Source of the DNA: Isoetes taiwanensis
Lineage: Eukaryota > Streptophyta > Lycopodiopsida > Isoetales > Isoetaceae
Reading direction: 5' to 3'
NCBI GenBank assembly: GCA_021234155.1
Contig: JAJEKV010000054.1
Coordinates: 8,638,655 to 8,702,654, forward strand
Length of the DNA: 64,000 nt
The translations under genes and the position numbers were made by a program. The notes beneath the pieces were generated by a model, which saw only the letters and a list, made by a program, of their open reading frames with translations, searched no databases and was not told the DNA's origin. Shown piece after piece: positions 11,407 to 21,516 of this stretch; the first letter of the stretch is position 1, and each line of letters opens with the position of its first letter.

Positions 11407-12120
11407 GATGGCGCGAGAAAAGTTCGAAGGCGCTAGAAATTTTTCGAGGGCGCAAGTCGGCGAATCGCGTGGGGCTCAGAAAAAAAGAACGCCTCTCTTT
11501 TTATAGGGTTCGCCCTTATAGCTGGGGCATTTATGACACGCGGCGTCATTATGACGGGCGGCGTCATTATGACGGGCGGCATATTCCCCCATTCCACCAA
11601 AAAGCCACGCCCACTGTGAGAATGTACGGGACAGTGACACGTGAGAATTTGTGTGAGGGTGACTGCAGGGCAGGTGGAAAGGACAGCAAATCACCCACGG
11701 CATGTCAGTTTAAATTGGATAGGGACAGGGACATTAGGGCATAAAAAAATCCCGCCCGAAGGACAACATTTTCAAATTCAAATGCAATTAAAATGCGGTA
11801 AGACCCTCCAAGACTTTCATTGTAGCAAAGCTTGGGAAGGAGTCTTTCGAGGCGCCGGAGTTAAATTGAAGGCGCTATGGTGGATTACAACGGCGCTCGG
11901 ATGAATTTCAAGGCATCCAAGCATGTTTTACGTTGTAGAATTCAGTGAAGACCAAAGACAGGCAAGTTTATTCATTATAACACGTTTTCAATTAAATCTA
12001 CCGCATGAACCCCTTCTTTGTGTCTGGTAAATCAAATCCCGTTCTAATTGCCTCTCTCAACAATTCTTAAGATGTTCCTATTTGTAGACGTTGACGTCAT
12101 TCATCTTCCTCTGATACAGG

Positions 12121-12372
12121 TGATCCTTACGGCACAGCTAGTAGTCATCAGGATCGCGAAGGCGATCTTGCCGAACATACTCTAGACTAAGGTACCCTTT
12201 AATGCTCTCCCATAAAGTTACCCATCAATGTTCTCCCATAACTTGCCTTATTCATTCATCTACCTCTCCCGCAGGTCCTTCTTACGACACAGCTAGTACT
12301 CGTCCGGATCGCGAAGGCGATCTTGGTCAGCATAATCTAGACTAAGGTACGTTTAATCTAGACTAAGGTACC
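12121..12372 (+). repeat. Tandem duplication carrying palindromic sites 9 and 10
   Basis: About 75 bases at 12121-12195 recur at about 12276-12350, offset by 155. A third partial copy of CTAGACTAAGGTACC lies at about 12358-12372. Each full unit contains one palindrome (cores 12152-12167 and 12307-12322, both GATCGC-GAAG-GCGATC). Site number here grew by duplication. Confidence 0.8.
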
Positions 12373-12376
12373 TGCT

Positions 12377-12500
12377 TGCTCTAGGATATCGCGCCCGCGA
12401 TCCTGCTAACCACATCCTTGCTTGAAGTTGGTTTGCTTGAAGTTGGTTTGTCTTGCTTGAAGTTGGTTGCTCGACATCGCGGTGGCGTTTTCTCTAAGCA
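12377..12500. repeat. 36-bp palindromic sites 11 and 12, with 15-bp minisatellite
   Basis: Cores are 12387-12402 (TATCGC-GCCC-GCGATC) and 12475-12490 (CATCGC-GGTG-GCGTTT). Between them, about 12420-12470, GCTTGAAGTTGGTTT is repeated three times. Site 12 ends 25 bases before the transposase ATG, so it would lie in the promoter or leader. Confidence 0.85.
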
Positions 12501-12525
12501 CTAACGTCCATTGTGCTTGCAGACA

Positions 12526-15500
12526 TGGCTGGCTCGAAGTCCATACTATTCCATGGAGTCAAAGTGGGCGAGGGAAAAGTACATACCTTCGACAAGCACC
12601 ACAACTTGCCCTTGCCGAGAGATAGCGTAGTAGTATCTATGGAAGTTATTCTCGACGGAAGCATTGGTTTGCCATTTCCTGAACCGGAATTTACAACACT
12701 CGCGGATTCTTTAGGGAGTTTTATTTTGTGGCCAAGTATTGGATAGCTACCCTTACACAAGAACCACGAAATATCCACACCGCCCATTGCATTAAAAAAT
12801 TGATTGGCAGGGGTTGCAAGCACCGGAAAGCCCTTCCATGAATAACTTTTGAGGCATTTCTAGGGACGAGCTAGTAGAGAAAAGTTGCACACTACTCCAT
12901 GACTGCTGCAACACGCCGTATGCCCTTGGGGTGATCATCTTCATCGACCCTAATCAGGCTGTCGGTGACATGAGATTGGGAGAAGACTACTTGGCAGCAA
13001 CCATAATGAAGACATTCCCTATGCCGATAGGGCCGACCATGCGATGCCAAGCATGTTTGAAATGCCACGGTTTGCACGACCTGGTGAGGTGGCCGATTGC
13101 TTTGGTGTTAGTAGACAATGTTGCTGTGTCAACACTCATAAAGACTGCAAAACAGACAGTCATTGAAGCAGAACCCTATGCCATGCAAATTGAGCCTGAA
13201 AAGGCCCCAAAGAGGATGTACAGAATGGTGAACCGGACTCCACGTTCATCTACTGTGGCCACTAAAGCTGAGAGAAAAATCACGGCAGCTTCCATTTTAG
13301 AGTTTAAATCTTCTTTTTTGCGAGATGCGAAGATCTTTGCATAAACTTCTCAACAGTGAGATTGGCGTGTATGCGTAGGTTCTATTGGAACTTGCGAAGC
13401 TTCCGCATGGGACCACATTTGTTTTCAACATGTTAGACGCCCCGTTCAGAGAACGGCCTGGTCCAAAAGCTGATGCTAAATAATAAGCAGGTATGCTTGA
13501 AAGCATGGCATAGAGCCTATGGTATTCCAATGTCCACATTCTATAAGTGGCGAAGACTTTTCCTTGCTGGTCACAGAGTTGCTGAGCATGGTAACACGGG
13601 CTCGAAAAGCCGAGGCCTCACACTCACGGAAGGCCATACTCTCTATGTACATAGATGAGAATGCCGAGACGCCCCCCACGATCGAAAATCACTCACCGGA
13701 AGGGGTGAGAGAGAATGTGAAGAGGCTCCCCTCCGGCCCTAAAAAAAGACATTCTTCAAGAGGTGGACGCCAATGTGATGGAGATGACGGGCAAGCACGT
13801 CTCTCATTCTTCATTCTCACGTGGGTGGAAACAAAATCACGCAGAGGTTACAATAGCAAAGAGGACAGCTTTCTCCAAGTGCAATACCTGTATTGTAATA
13901 AAAGAGAAAATGGCTAAGACCAGAGATCCACGGGAGAGAAGAGAATTGCAGATGGAAAGGAAGGAACACATGACAGCCCAGATCTCTTGTAGGAGCTTGT
14001 ACTGGTCATGGAGAGCTTTGTCCCATCGATCACCTGACCAGGCGCTCACTATCATACATGATAAGATGGACCAAAACAAGACTATGATTCCAAGACTAGA
14101 GAAATTAGCCAAATCGGTATGGAGAGGTGAACGCTTGAAAGTTAGCGTGACTGGTGCACTGATGCATGGCCATGGTACAGGTGCCTTAGGACATTTCTCA
14201 CTAGACCTTTGGAAGGATGATTCAAATTTTCATGTTGGTTCCTTGAATCATGCTATCAAAACACTGGAGGACACTTCCGAAGACAATTGGGGCCATCTGA
14301 GTGAAGAAGCTCGGCCTGAGGGCATGTGGGGAACCGCACTCCTAAACAGTGCGGGGTTGAGGACAAAAAAAAACAATTGCACTGGGGTAGACTTTGTAGC
14401 ACCTCCTAAACAACCAGCGCACCTTAAGAGGTTACCTAGGCGGCTCTACTTGCAGCTAGACAACTGCGCGGGGCAGAACAAGAACATATATCTCTTCTCT
14501 TATCTATCCTATCTTGTGTGGTTGGGTGTTTTTGATCAAATACAGGTTGGCTTCATGATGGTAGGCCACACTCATGATGACATTGATGCGCTCTTCGGTA
14601 ACTATTCAACGTTAATGCGCAGGTCAGATGCTCTAACTATTCCAGAACTAATGCAACTCTTCCGAGAATGTAGCACAAAGGCACCGACACCATACCTTAT
14701 TACCGAGGTTCCCGATTGGAAGGGGTTCATAAAAGGTTACATTCCTGATAAGAAGGACCGTTTGGTTGGTCACTTGGAGCCCTTACTGTTTAAGTTCTGC
14801 ATGAATGATGGGTGGCCATTAATGTATTACAAGATGAGACCTGGTCATAGAGAATGGTTGCCAGAAAAGGGTATTCGGATGTGGGAAGCAGATGACAATG
14901 GTTTGTCAAAGATACCGATTGGCTCGCCCAAGACTGTCAAGCCATATACATGCCTCAAGGACATAGGAGCATTGAGGTCGTCCATTGCGAAGTACATGAT
15001 GCATTGGGCTAACATCCTGGTGTGAACTCGTGGTCCAATACCTACATGAACGAGGTCATGGACTACTGGTGCGAAGTGATGCGTGTGCTAGGTGAAGTAC
15101 CCCCGGGCAATGCAGAAATTCAGAACTTCTGGCCTCAAACAAGGCAAGTTGTGCTTGAAGAGCCTGAATCTATTCAGGTCGATCGATATGACGCTCCGGC
15201 TGCCTATGTCAGACCTGCTAAGGATAAACCCAAGAATGCAGTGGAGATAATTGACCCATACCAAGATGTACAGAAAGATATGTTTCTGCTTGTAAGACCG
15301 GCAGATGCATGTCCTACATGGGTAGCCTATGCAGAGGAGGATCCTATACAAGACCCCACTGCCCCTCATTATAATGAGGTTTTTGTGTCTTGGTGGGAGC
15401 CTGTGGCTAGGAAAGGAATCGCATATGCTCAACAGTATTGGGACTGCTGGCATAAGAAGTGGAGGCCGAATCCTAATGACAGACCACGTTATCAGCCCCT

Positions 15501-15627
15501 CAAAACGATAGACTATGCCTGGTTAGTTGAACCGAAGCCATTATTGGTTTTGATCCCCGCATTGGTAGGAATCCAGGTGCAGGAACTATTGGCTAAAGAG
15601 GCCTCAGAGGATGGAGATGAAACTTGA
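12526..15627 (+). CDS. DDE-type transposase with DKMDQ / QLDN / GHTHDDID motifs (broken)
   Basis: The open blocks in order are 12526-12747, 12931-13344, about 13473-13760 (changing frame), 13763-15025 and 15022-15627. The ATG at 12526 begins MAGSKSILFHG and the first block ends with a GSFILWP motif, like the short DUF8039-type domain of plant transposases. About 13490-13600 reads GIPMSTFYKWRR. The 420-residue block has a Cys pair (SKCNTC, residues 39-43), DKMDQNKT at 100-107, QLDNCAGQNKN at 231-241 and GHTHDDIDALFG at 268-279. This matches the DUF7869-type RNase-H-fold transposases known from many eukaryotes (family name from memory). At 15022 the frame shifts within a four-base overlap. The 3' block has WWEPVARKG and an acidic end. 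At least three frame breaks or unseen introns are present. It is divergent from the methyltransferase-like gene, across a 1.1-kb region rich in palindromes. Confidence 0.75.
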
Positions 15628-15767
15628 GTCTTCAAGGTACAATAAAGTAGTTAATTTTTATTGCTCTCTGCTTTGTATAGATTAATACAAGTGCTATTAT
15701 GCATTACGTCTTGCATTTTTCATCTTAACACAAGAGCTCTTACACTATACAATGTTGAACAGGTGAT

Positions 15768-16010
15768 TCATTCATCATCAACAGCTGTAGTAGTGATCCC
15801 GAATATCTCATAGCTATTGCGCTCAGGAAGCCAAATCAGATGGATCATAACACGAATTGGCTGAGGGCAACGAATCTCAGCGCCCAAAGCTTTTCTTCGC
15901 AGGTAGGGATCAAGAAGAAGACCCCTGTCTAGGCAACCGACAAGATCAGAGTGGCTCATTGAGCACTTGATCGCCTCGATGTGGTGAACTGATGAAGGCG
16001 AAAAATCCAT
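15768..16010 (-). CDS. 80-residue transposon protein, paralogue A
   Basis: An intact 80-residue ORF, MDFSPSSVHHIEAIKC to VDDE. It aligns without gaps to the neighbouring ORF at 16275-16517, with 32 of 80 residues identical (my hand count). Shared features are HI at 10-11, KC at 15-16, GxxLDPxL at 30-37, RVxxH at 53-57, WLP at 60-62, YE at 67-68, IT at 72-73 and C-terminal VDDE. No signal peptide or membrane segment is evident. A TATA box sits about 37 bases upstream of the ATG. It lies 3' of the transposase on the opposite strand, inside the transposon. I do not recognise the family. Two intact reading frames among broken neighbours are worth noting. Confidence 0.7.
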   Translation of the reverse strand: MDFSPSSVHHIEAIKCSMSHSDLVGCLDRGLLLDPYLRRKALGAEIRCPQPIRVMIHLIWLPERNSYEIFGITTTAVDDE

Positions 16011-16046
16011 GTGAGATGAATGAACTTTAGCCCCGAAGTGAGAAGC

Positions 16047-16053
16047 TTTTATA
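16047..16053 (-). promoter_or_regulatory. TATA box of paralogue A
   Basis: Minus-strand TATAAAA is preceded by CAATAATTCTACTTCAC. The same sequence and distance to the ATG are seen upstream of paralogue B. Confidence 0.65.
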
Positions 16054-16274
16054 GTGAAGTAGAATTATTGAGGTGAATTATTGGGGTAGACTTTACCGCC
16101 ATTATTGCGCGTGTATAAGACTGTTGTATACATACAAGTATAATACATCTTTCGTATGGATTAAGCATATTACATCCTTACTTACTATAGAAGTGCTCAT
16201 ATATCATTATCATATACATCCTTACATAGTTCATAGGTACTCATGTCATTATGATATCCTTAGCAGATACAGAT

Positions 16275-16517
16275 TCACTCATCATCAACACCAAAGCTCG
16301 TGATGCTATTCAGCTCATAGATCTCCTGATCAGGAAGCCAGTAAATGTGGACCACAACACGAGTGAGCTTCTTGCAAGCACTAGCAGGACCATCAGCTTT
16401 AGATTGGAGCCATGGATCAAGATTAACACCATTTCTTGTGCATTCATTCATATCGTTGTAGCTCAAGTAGCACTTGAAAGATCGGATGTGCTCTGGATGA
16501 GGCATCGAGGAAGCCAT
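16275..16517 (-). CDS. 80-residue transposon protein, paralogue B
   Basis: An intact 80-residue ORF starting MASSMPHPEHIRSFKC and ending VDDE, 507 bases from its paralogue A and the same length. Conserved positions group into an N-terminal HI-x3-KC, a central GxxLDPxLxxKAxG and a C-terminal WLPxxxxYExxxIT block, suggesting one small folded domain under selection. Its own promoter shares the CAATAATTTTACTTCACTATA block with A. It lies about 260 bases from the right end of the transposon, so the pair forms the terminal cargo. Possible roles (transposition accessory factor, inhibitor of host silencing) are guesses. Confidence 0.7.
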   Translation of the reverse strand: MASSMPHPEHIRSFKCYLSYNDMNECTRNGVNLDPWLQSKADGPASACKKLTRVVVHIYWLPDQEIYELNSITSFGVDDE

Positions 16518-16553
16518 GGAAGATGAATGACCTCTACCCCCGAGTCAAGCTGT

Positions 16554-16560
16554 TTTTATA
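16554..16560 (-). promoter_or_regulatory. TATA box of paralogue B
   Basis: Minus-strand TATAAAA about 37 bases upstream of the ATG at 16517, inside a promoter block conserved with paralogue A. Confidence 0.65.
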
Positions 16561-16776
16561 GTGAAGTAAAATTATTGTTGTAAATTATTGGTGTAGAATG
16601 TAGGGCCATTATTGGGCTTCTACAAGTATCATGTACACGTACAAGTATAACACATAATTTGTATGTATATGTGTATGTTAATTACCTCATGTTTCTTGGG
16701 CTCGAGAACTAGGTGAAAGTATTTGTGCTTGAGCAAATTAGGTGTGCTTAAAATTCTCAAAATTGCGTTATTTTAT

Positions 16777-16796
16777 CCAATTAATGAAATCATGCT
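16777..16796 (-). repeat. Right terminal inverted repeat of the large transposon
   Basis: Inverted match to 6841-6860. The adjoining AAATTCTCAAAATTGCGTTA matches the left subterminal DNA of the relatives at 37528 and 59259 in reverse. Confidence 0.85.
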
Positions 16797-17712
16797 TTAA
16801 AGTTTGCTATGATTGGAGAAGCTTTCTATTTCTTTTTTATTTGTATGATGTTGAATAGATGCATAACACAAGACTTGGAAGTGTGCTATGAATTGGATAA
16901 GCTTATGCTGTTGGCAGGTTAATGTGGCACATAGGGGCTTCGTGGCAGGCAGAAGAAAATCTTGGCATGTCCATGATGGTCACACTAGCCAATCAGCCAA
17001 AGAAAGACTTTTAGAGAAGTATGCTCAGAATGTAGGTATCAGGATGAGGTTGCTGAAGTAGATGAGGTCATTACAAATTAAGTTCTAGTAGATGAGTATA
17101 AATTGCAGGCATTCAGATACCATTTGTCATTTTTTACTAGTACGATCTACTGCTTTCTAGCACTTGATCCACATGGTGAGGTTGTAACAAGTGAAACATT
17201 CATTGCTTGGAGAGAGTGGTTTGAGACAGAGCTTGCACTTGAATGGACAAATTAAGTTTTACATCAATTGTCTTCTTACCCTTGTATGCTCCAGTTCTGT
17301 CTGGTTGAAAGCTGGTAGCTATTTTGATCTCAATGGAATACTTTTAATTGGTATCTTATTATAGGCTCATGCCAGAATCTGCACTGATGGGCACAAGCAC
17401 GAAATGCCCTGCTTGAAGAGCTCGGTTTGAAAGAGCTATAGTTAGGAGTTTAATGTGGCCATTCCTTGTGCTTTGTATTCTGCGTGTGACTCTTTGTATC
17501 TCATGCAGTTAATACATGCCTGCAGAAGGTGGAAAGCCTATTACCAAAAGCAGCGAGAAGGAGGAAGAGGAAGAAGTTGACTTCGAGCAATCCCTATCAT
17601 TACTTAATTGCTAAAACTGTAGGCTTATATTGGTGACACCAACATCAGATAACTACGAGGACAATTTATTGAACAGATTGACTATTGGAGTCTTCATACT
17701 ATATGTTATGAT

Positions 17713-17776
17713 GGGGTTAATCCCATTTGCGAGCCTGTTTATTTGCTATACCAGGCAAGCAAAGGGGATTAACCCC
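17713..17776. repeat. 18-bp inverted repeat, GGGGTTAATCCC type
   Basis: GGGGTTAATCCCATTTGC (17713-17730) pairs with GCAAAGGGGATTAACCCC (17759-17776) with one mismatch around a 28-base loop. It may be a small transposon relic or a hairpin. The following 17850-17935 holds three imperfect 24-base copies of TATCA-GATCCAGAGCA, which in one frame read as YHDPEQ-like repeats. Confidence 0.6.
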
Positions 17777-18139
17777 CTTAACCGGCAGGCCATGAACTTT
17801 GCTCCATAGCACCAGATCCAGAGCAAGAATATCAGCTAGTTTGGATGCCCATTGCAAGATTATCATGATCCAGAGCACGGTTATCACGATCCAGAGCAAA
17901 ATTATCAGGACCAGAGCTACCACCAGAGCTGAATAGCTACCACAAGAGCTGAGGAGAAGCAAATTCTGGCGCGCAATGGAGGTTCCAGCATATCAGAACT
18001 CTGCAACATATGCTCAGGATTGTGCTGATCACAAATTCTGCCTATTAAGAAGCTAAAATTGTCACAAAAAAGGAATCTACAGTGTCTTATCCTGCTCATA
18101 AGAGAACAAACTAATCATATTACAATGTAGAGAACTCAA

Positions 18140-18560
18140 ATGTTTAGTTGGATCTAGTAAGGCTTTGCGAAGATTGGGAATAGGTTTCCATAGAATACAT
18201 GTGGCATGAATGATCTTAGCTGTCCTGCCAACATGAATAGGTATGGTTTAGAAGCAAGAGCTAATGTCACCTTCTTGGTATATTTCTGGACAGTTGCTTT
18301 TCCAACATAAAACCTTTGGCCATGTAAAGGCATCTCACCATGAGCAAGGAAATAGAGAACTATAACTAAGCCTTCCTAAGGTCTATAAGAGGTCTGACTT
18401 TCTAGCCTAGTTTAATTAGATATGGTACAATGAGACCTACCAGTTTCTTAAATGAACCTCTCTTCATTTTGTAAAAATGATGCCATATATCATCTTCGAA
18501 TGATGGTAGACAATTCCATACATAATTGTCAATGTTATCCCATTGAGTGTTTTGTCTAGG
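18140..18560 (-). mobile_element. PIF/Harbinger-like transposase fragment
   Basis: Minus-strand peptide reads LPSFEDDIWHHFYKMKRGSF followed by KKLVGLIVPYLIKLG, then RPLIDLRKA, then in a second frame LAHGEMPLHGQRFYVGKATV and a QKYTKKVTLAL piece. This is the N-terminal helix-turn-helix-like layout of PIF/Harbinger transposases (MxRxxFxxL, RPLxxxRKA, then LAxGxxxRxxxxxFxVGKxTV). Stops and frame changes show a dead copy. The DDE part was not found. The family is inferred from this layout. Confidence 0.55.
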
Positions 18561-19156
18561 ACAAATCTAGAATCTTCTTGATGGTCTTCTTAACCGAGTT
18601 GCTACAGCTAGGAGTAAGATGGACGATGCATATTGAAAATTAATATCGTCTTTGAATGGATCTTCCTCATCGACTTTTGCCATGGGATCTTCAAGTTCAT
18701 TTTCTTGCATCAAATCCAAGCAAAATTTTTGCATTGCTAAACCAAACAAAATGGCCTCATGAGCATTGCAGTTATATCTAAAATGACTGAATCCATTTGT
18801 CAAAAATGCTGAAATGCCGCTTCATCAATGTTTTGATAGGCACGGACATAATCACCTCAACTCATTTCTTATAGAATCTGGCTTAAAAAAAGACGTGGGA
18901 ATCCTAAAACTTGCTGCCAAGAAGCGGGCTCAAAGAACTCGAAATATCTCATATCCTGAATTTTGAAGAATGCTTCAAGAAGGAAAATTCTCATAAGATC
19001 AGACTTAGCAGAATGGAATAGTGGCGAAAAAATCAGGTGGGGGGCTTGAATTTTTCTCCCAAATGGAACCTGTTAGGATCGGGAGATCATCTTCTCTCGA
19101 GCTATGCTATATAATTTTTGTCTCTCGATGTATAGTGCATGTGGCCAATTTGTGAA

Positions 19157-19212
19157 AGAGGGAGAGGAGGGGGGAGGGGGAGGGGAGGGAGGGAGGAAGG
19201 GGAGAGAGAGAT
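19157..19212. repeat. GA-rich simple repeat
   Basis: GAGGGA/GGGGA-type purine tract on the plus strand. Confidence 0.85.
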
Positions 19213-19299
19213 GAAATAAAATGACATGTCCTCTTATGTCTACTAAGACCATCAAGTCTATCAGACGTCTAAAATATGTGATACACCATTCCAATCATC

Positions 19300-19782
19300 T
19301 AATGAGCTTTGGATGGAGGGCAGGAAATCCCCCGACATGAGAGAGTATGCCGGTGCTTTCACATACAGATAGTAGAAGATGAACACCATGCTCTACAGGA
19401 ATGTCTGGCATATGCACACATCCGAGCAGCTCATGCCGATCTCAGATGCTCTGAGATAGCAATTCATGAACTGCTGGCTTCGCCAATGGTTGCACGTCTC
19501 GCGTCCTACATTCTGCAAGTCTCCACCATCAGGGAGTCCCTCACAACACAGGGAATTTGAGCGCCCAGATGGGGCCTCTGAACGCCTACCACAAGGGTTT
19601 TTCCTCCCACATGGGGGGTTTTTTTCGTCCCAGTGGTAGAGACATATTGTACAGGGTTTCTGTGATTTTCTTTTATGTTTGGATACTTTCCGATATATTG
19701 TATGTTCCGTCTCATAGGCCAATTGGCCTCCGTGGATGTTAAAATATACTTCCTTCCTTCCTTCCTTCCTTCCTTCCTTAGT
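19300..19782 (+). mobile_element. Non-LTR retrotransposon 3' end with (TTCC)n tail
   Basis: The 84-residue ORF at 19309-19560 reads IPRHERVCRC, then VEDEHHALQECLAYAHIR: the C-terminal Cys/His knuckle typical of LINE ORF2 ends (VEDExHxLxECPxY). It is followed by about 190 bases of 3' UTR and (CTTC)n at 19748-19780, a microsatellite tail instead of poly(A). Only the 3' end is present. Confidence 0.65.
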
Positions 19783-20099
19783 TAGAAGCATCATTGCACA
19801 ACTCAATCAAATCTCTCTCATATTTAACATCTAATATCACATCTATACTAGAGATACAAGCTTTTCTTACATTTAGAACATCTACAATGAAATTTCCAGC
19901 AATAGATAGTGGTAGGTAAAACAAGTCATCTAGATTCCCTTGTATTCCATATCTCGATCTCAGAACTACATAAGCTGCACAAAGTAAGAGAGTATGGATT
20001 TCAGTTCTACTGCATCCTTGCCATGAGCTCTACATGTTCTTCTCTCCCTCTAAATGTTCTTCCATCTGCCTTCCTCGATACCTAGATGATGAAACTAAG

Positions 20100-20640
20100 T
20101 CGCATGCACAATACCTTGTGCTTCACGGTTGATACATCATTCTTCAAGTATTTAGCCTTTATAAGTTTCGGATTCATGTTTTTTTCCGTATTCTTCCATT
20201 TTTCGAATTCGATTTCCACAACACTAATTTTATCCCTTGCACGATCTACTCCCCGGTACCTTCTTGGGGCAATTATCTATGTGCATGTTCTATTTTGCCA
20301 ACCATGTGTCAGTCCTTTGCCTTACTTTCCATCGTAGATAGATGTGGTAATCGATCGTTTGATAATTTTTTGCTCTTTTTTCATATATGTCACAGTTTGA
20401 AGGAGAGTTTCTCCTTCTAAAGAAATCATTCCATACTCCACTAATATCATCTCATAAGATGTATGGGTTTTGTATAGAGAAACTCTTTTTTTAACTTTTC
20501 CACTTGGTTCCACCGACAGTTTGGTAATCTCGACCTCCAGACTTCACGTCCATACAACACTACTAACTACACTAAGCATTTATACAACATCCTCTTCATA
20601 TCCATGTTCCAAACATATGATTTTTCACAACTTCTTTGCA
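20100..20640 (-). mobile_element. LINE ORF2 C-terminal fragment
   Basis: Minus-strand peptide contains VLYGREVWRSRLPNCRWNQV, EKLKKEFLYTK, then EKLSFKL and a RLPHLSTME stretch. This follows the LLYGxEVWGxSxxxxxWxxxExxQKxFL order seen after the reverse transcriptase in some plant LINEs. Several stops; only this segment is recognised. Confidence 0.5.
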
Positions 20641-20822
20641 TAACATATAGTACGTTTAGAGTAGAAGTATGACACTGCAAGAGAAAGCCTGTTTTGCATC
20701 AGAAACCCTTACACATAATAGGCAATTGTCCAGACTCATATGGCTGATGCATCTTCTAAAGTATATTCCCTGACAAAAGAACATCATATTTTGCGTCAGA
20801 ATTTTCGTTACATTTTATAACG

Positions 20823-20851
20823 CAAAATCTGACAATTTTTTGTCAGATTTT
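20823..20851. repeat. 12-bp perfect inverted repeat in a GTCAGATTT-rich tract
   Basis: AAAATCTGACAA and TTGTCAGATTTT flank a short T loop. The tract 20780-20960 contains further GTCAGATTTT-like copies, perhaps a transposon end. Nothing is coded here. Confidence 0.5.
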
Positions 20852-21416
20852 TCTTTAGATTAATCGTCAGATTTTTTGCCAGAGTATACATCAAATTGTC
20901 ATCAGAATAATCGTCAGATTTCGTCAATATTTTCGTCACAATATTCAAAAGCATTTTTGTCATATTTTTGGTCGAAACTTTGTCATTTTGGTTATAGCTT
21001 GTCACCTTATACTTTGTTTTCATTATATTGCTAAGATGCAAGTTTATAGTGGTTATTCAATGCAAGTAGAGTTGTTTAAAATAATTAATGCAAGTTGAGT
21101 TAACATTAAATCCATGAAAGAGGAAGGAAATGAAACTAAGGAAAGACCTCTTTACGTCCCCAAAATATCTCCTTTCTAAGATTTAGGCGTAGGTGGGCCG
21201 GAAAAAGGGGGATTCCAAACTTTTTTCTCTATGGTCTGAGGCATTCTTCTTTTTTGTGGTTCTTCTTCATGGTCGGAAATAGCAGGTGTGTAGCAGGTGT
21301 TGGCTTCGCAGGCTGCTAAGAACAGCCCGATGGAGGCGCTCGGACGGCCTGCCTCTGCCCAAATCGTCCTGTGATGGCACGCTCGCCGGATTCTTGTTTC
21401 TTCTTGCTTCTGATCC

Positions 21417-21516
21417 CTATTTTGGTTCTTCACCTGTTTCGGTTTCTTCCCTATTTCGGTTCTTCACCTGCTTCGGTTTCTTCCCTATTTCGGTTCTTCA
21501 CCTATTTCGGTTTTTC
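21417..21516 (+). repeat. 33-bp tandem repeat
   Basis: About three copies of TTCGGTTCTTCACCTGCTTC plus GGTTTCTTCCCTA. Each unit is itself two diverged half-units of about 17 bases. It is translatable in two frames as FGSSP/SVSSL repeats, but no surrounding gene is evident. Confidence 0.8.

Larger units (their letters stand above)
6841..16796. mobile_element. 9,956-bp multigene DNA transposon
   Basis: The left end AGCATGGTTTCATTAATTAG (6841-6860) and right end CCAATTAATGAAATCATGCT (16777-16796) are inverted repeats, 18 of 20 matching. Subterminal DNA also matches two short relatives (37528-39412 and 59259-61115), which lie in the opposite orientation. Cargo is a minus-strand ParB/methyltransferase-like gene (7379-11406), a plus-strand transposase (12526-15627), two minus-strand 80-residue paralogues (15768-16517) and twelve 36-bp palindromes between 7061 and 12500. 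The host flanks support a short target duplication: TTAAA lies next to both ends, and a sister copy of the flanking repeat at about 16846-16905 shows the unoccupied form. The transposase gene has several frame breaks, so this copy is probably immobile. I cannot assign a named superfamily. Confidence 0.85.
6716..17593 (+). pseudogene. RWDD1/DFRP2-like (GIR2-type RWD protein) pseudogene, split by transposon
   Basis: Fragments in family order match plant RWD-domain proteins that bind DRG GTPases. About 6716-6777 reads DPEGVKHDDFKELKRKLHSE, followed by GTAAGC. About 16949-17070 reads AEENLGMSMMVTLANQ and then VAEVDEVI. About 17163-17254 reads PHGEVVTSETFIAWREWFE and TELALE. About 17364-17400 reads RLMPESALMG. 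About 17520-17593 reads an acidic tail, EEEEEVDF. The 10-kb DNA transposon lies in the intron between the first two pieces. Stops after NQPKKDF and in the GTSTKCPA piece, and a donor site after TELALEWTN that has lost its GT, mark it as dead. The N-terminal exons were not found. The match is from memory of At1g51730-like proteins. Confidence 0.7.

Noticed and set aside
7061-12500. Palindromes as a CRISPR array or as cyanobacterial HIP1 octamers
   Set aside because: Spacing is irregular, sites lie in introns and promoters, there are no spacers or cas genes, and the two GATCGC halves are separated by four variable bases with extra outer arms, unlike GCGATCGC.
12526-15627. Transposase as CACTA/En-Spm
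   Set aside because: Only the short FILWP-like N-terminus recalls CACTA-linked proteins; the ends lack CACTA and the core motifs QLDN and GHTHDDID belong to another family.
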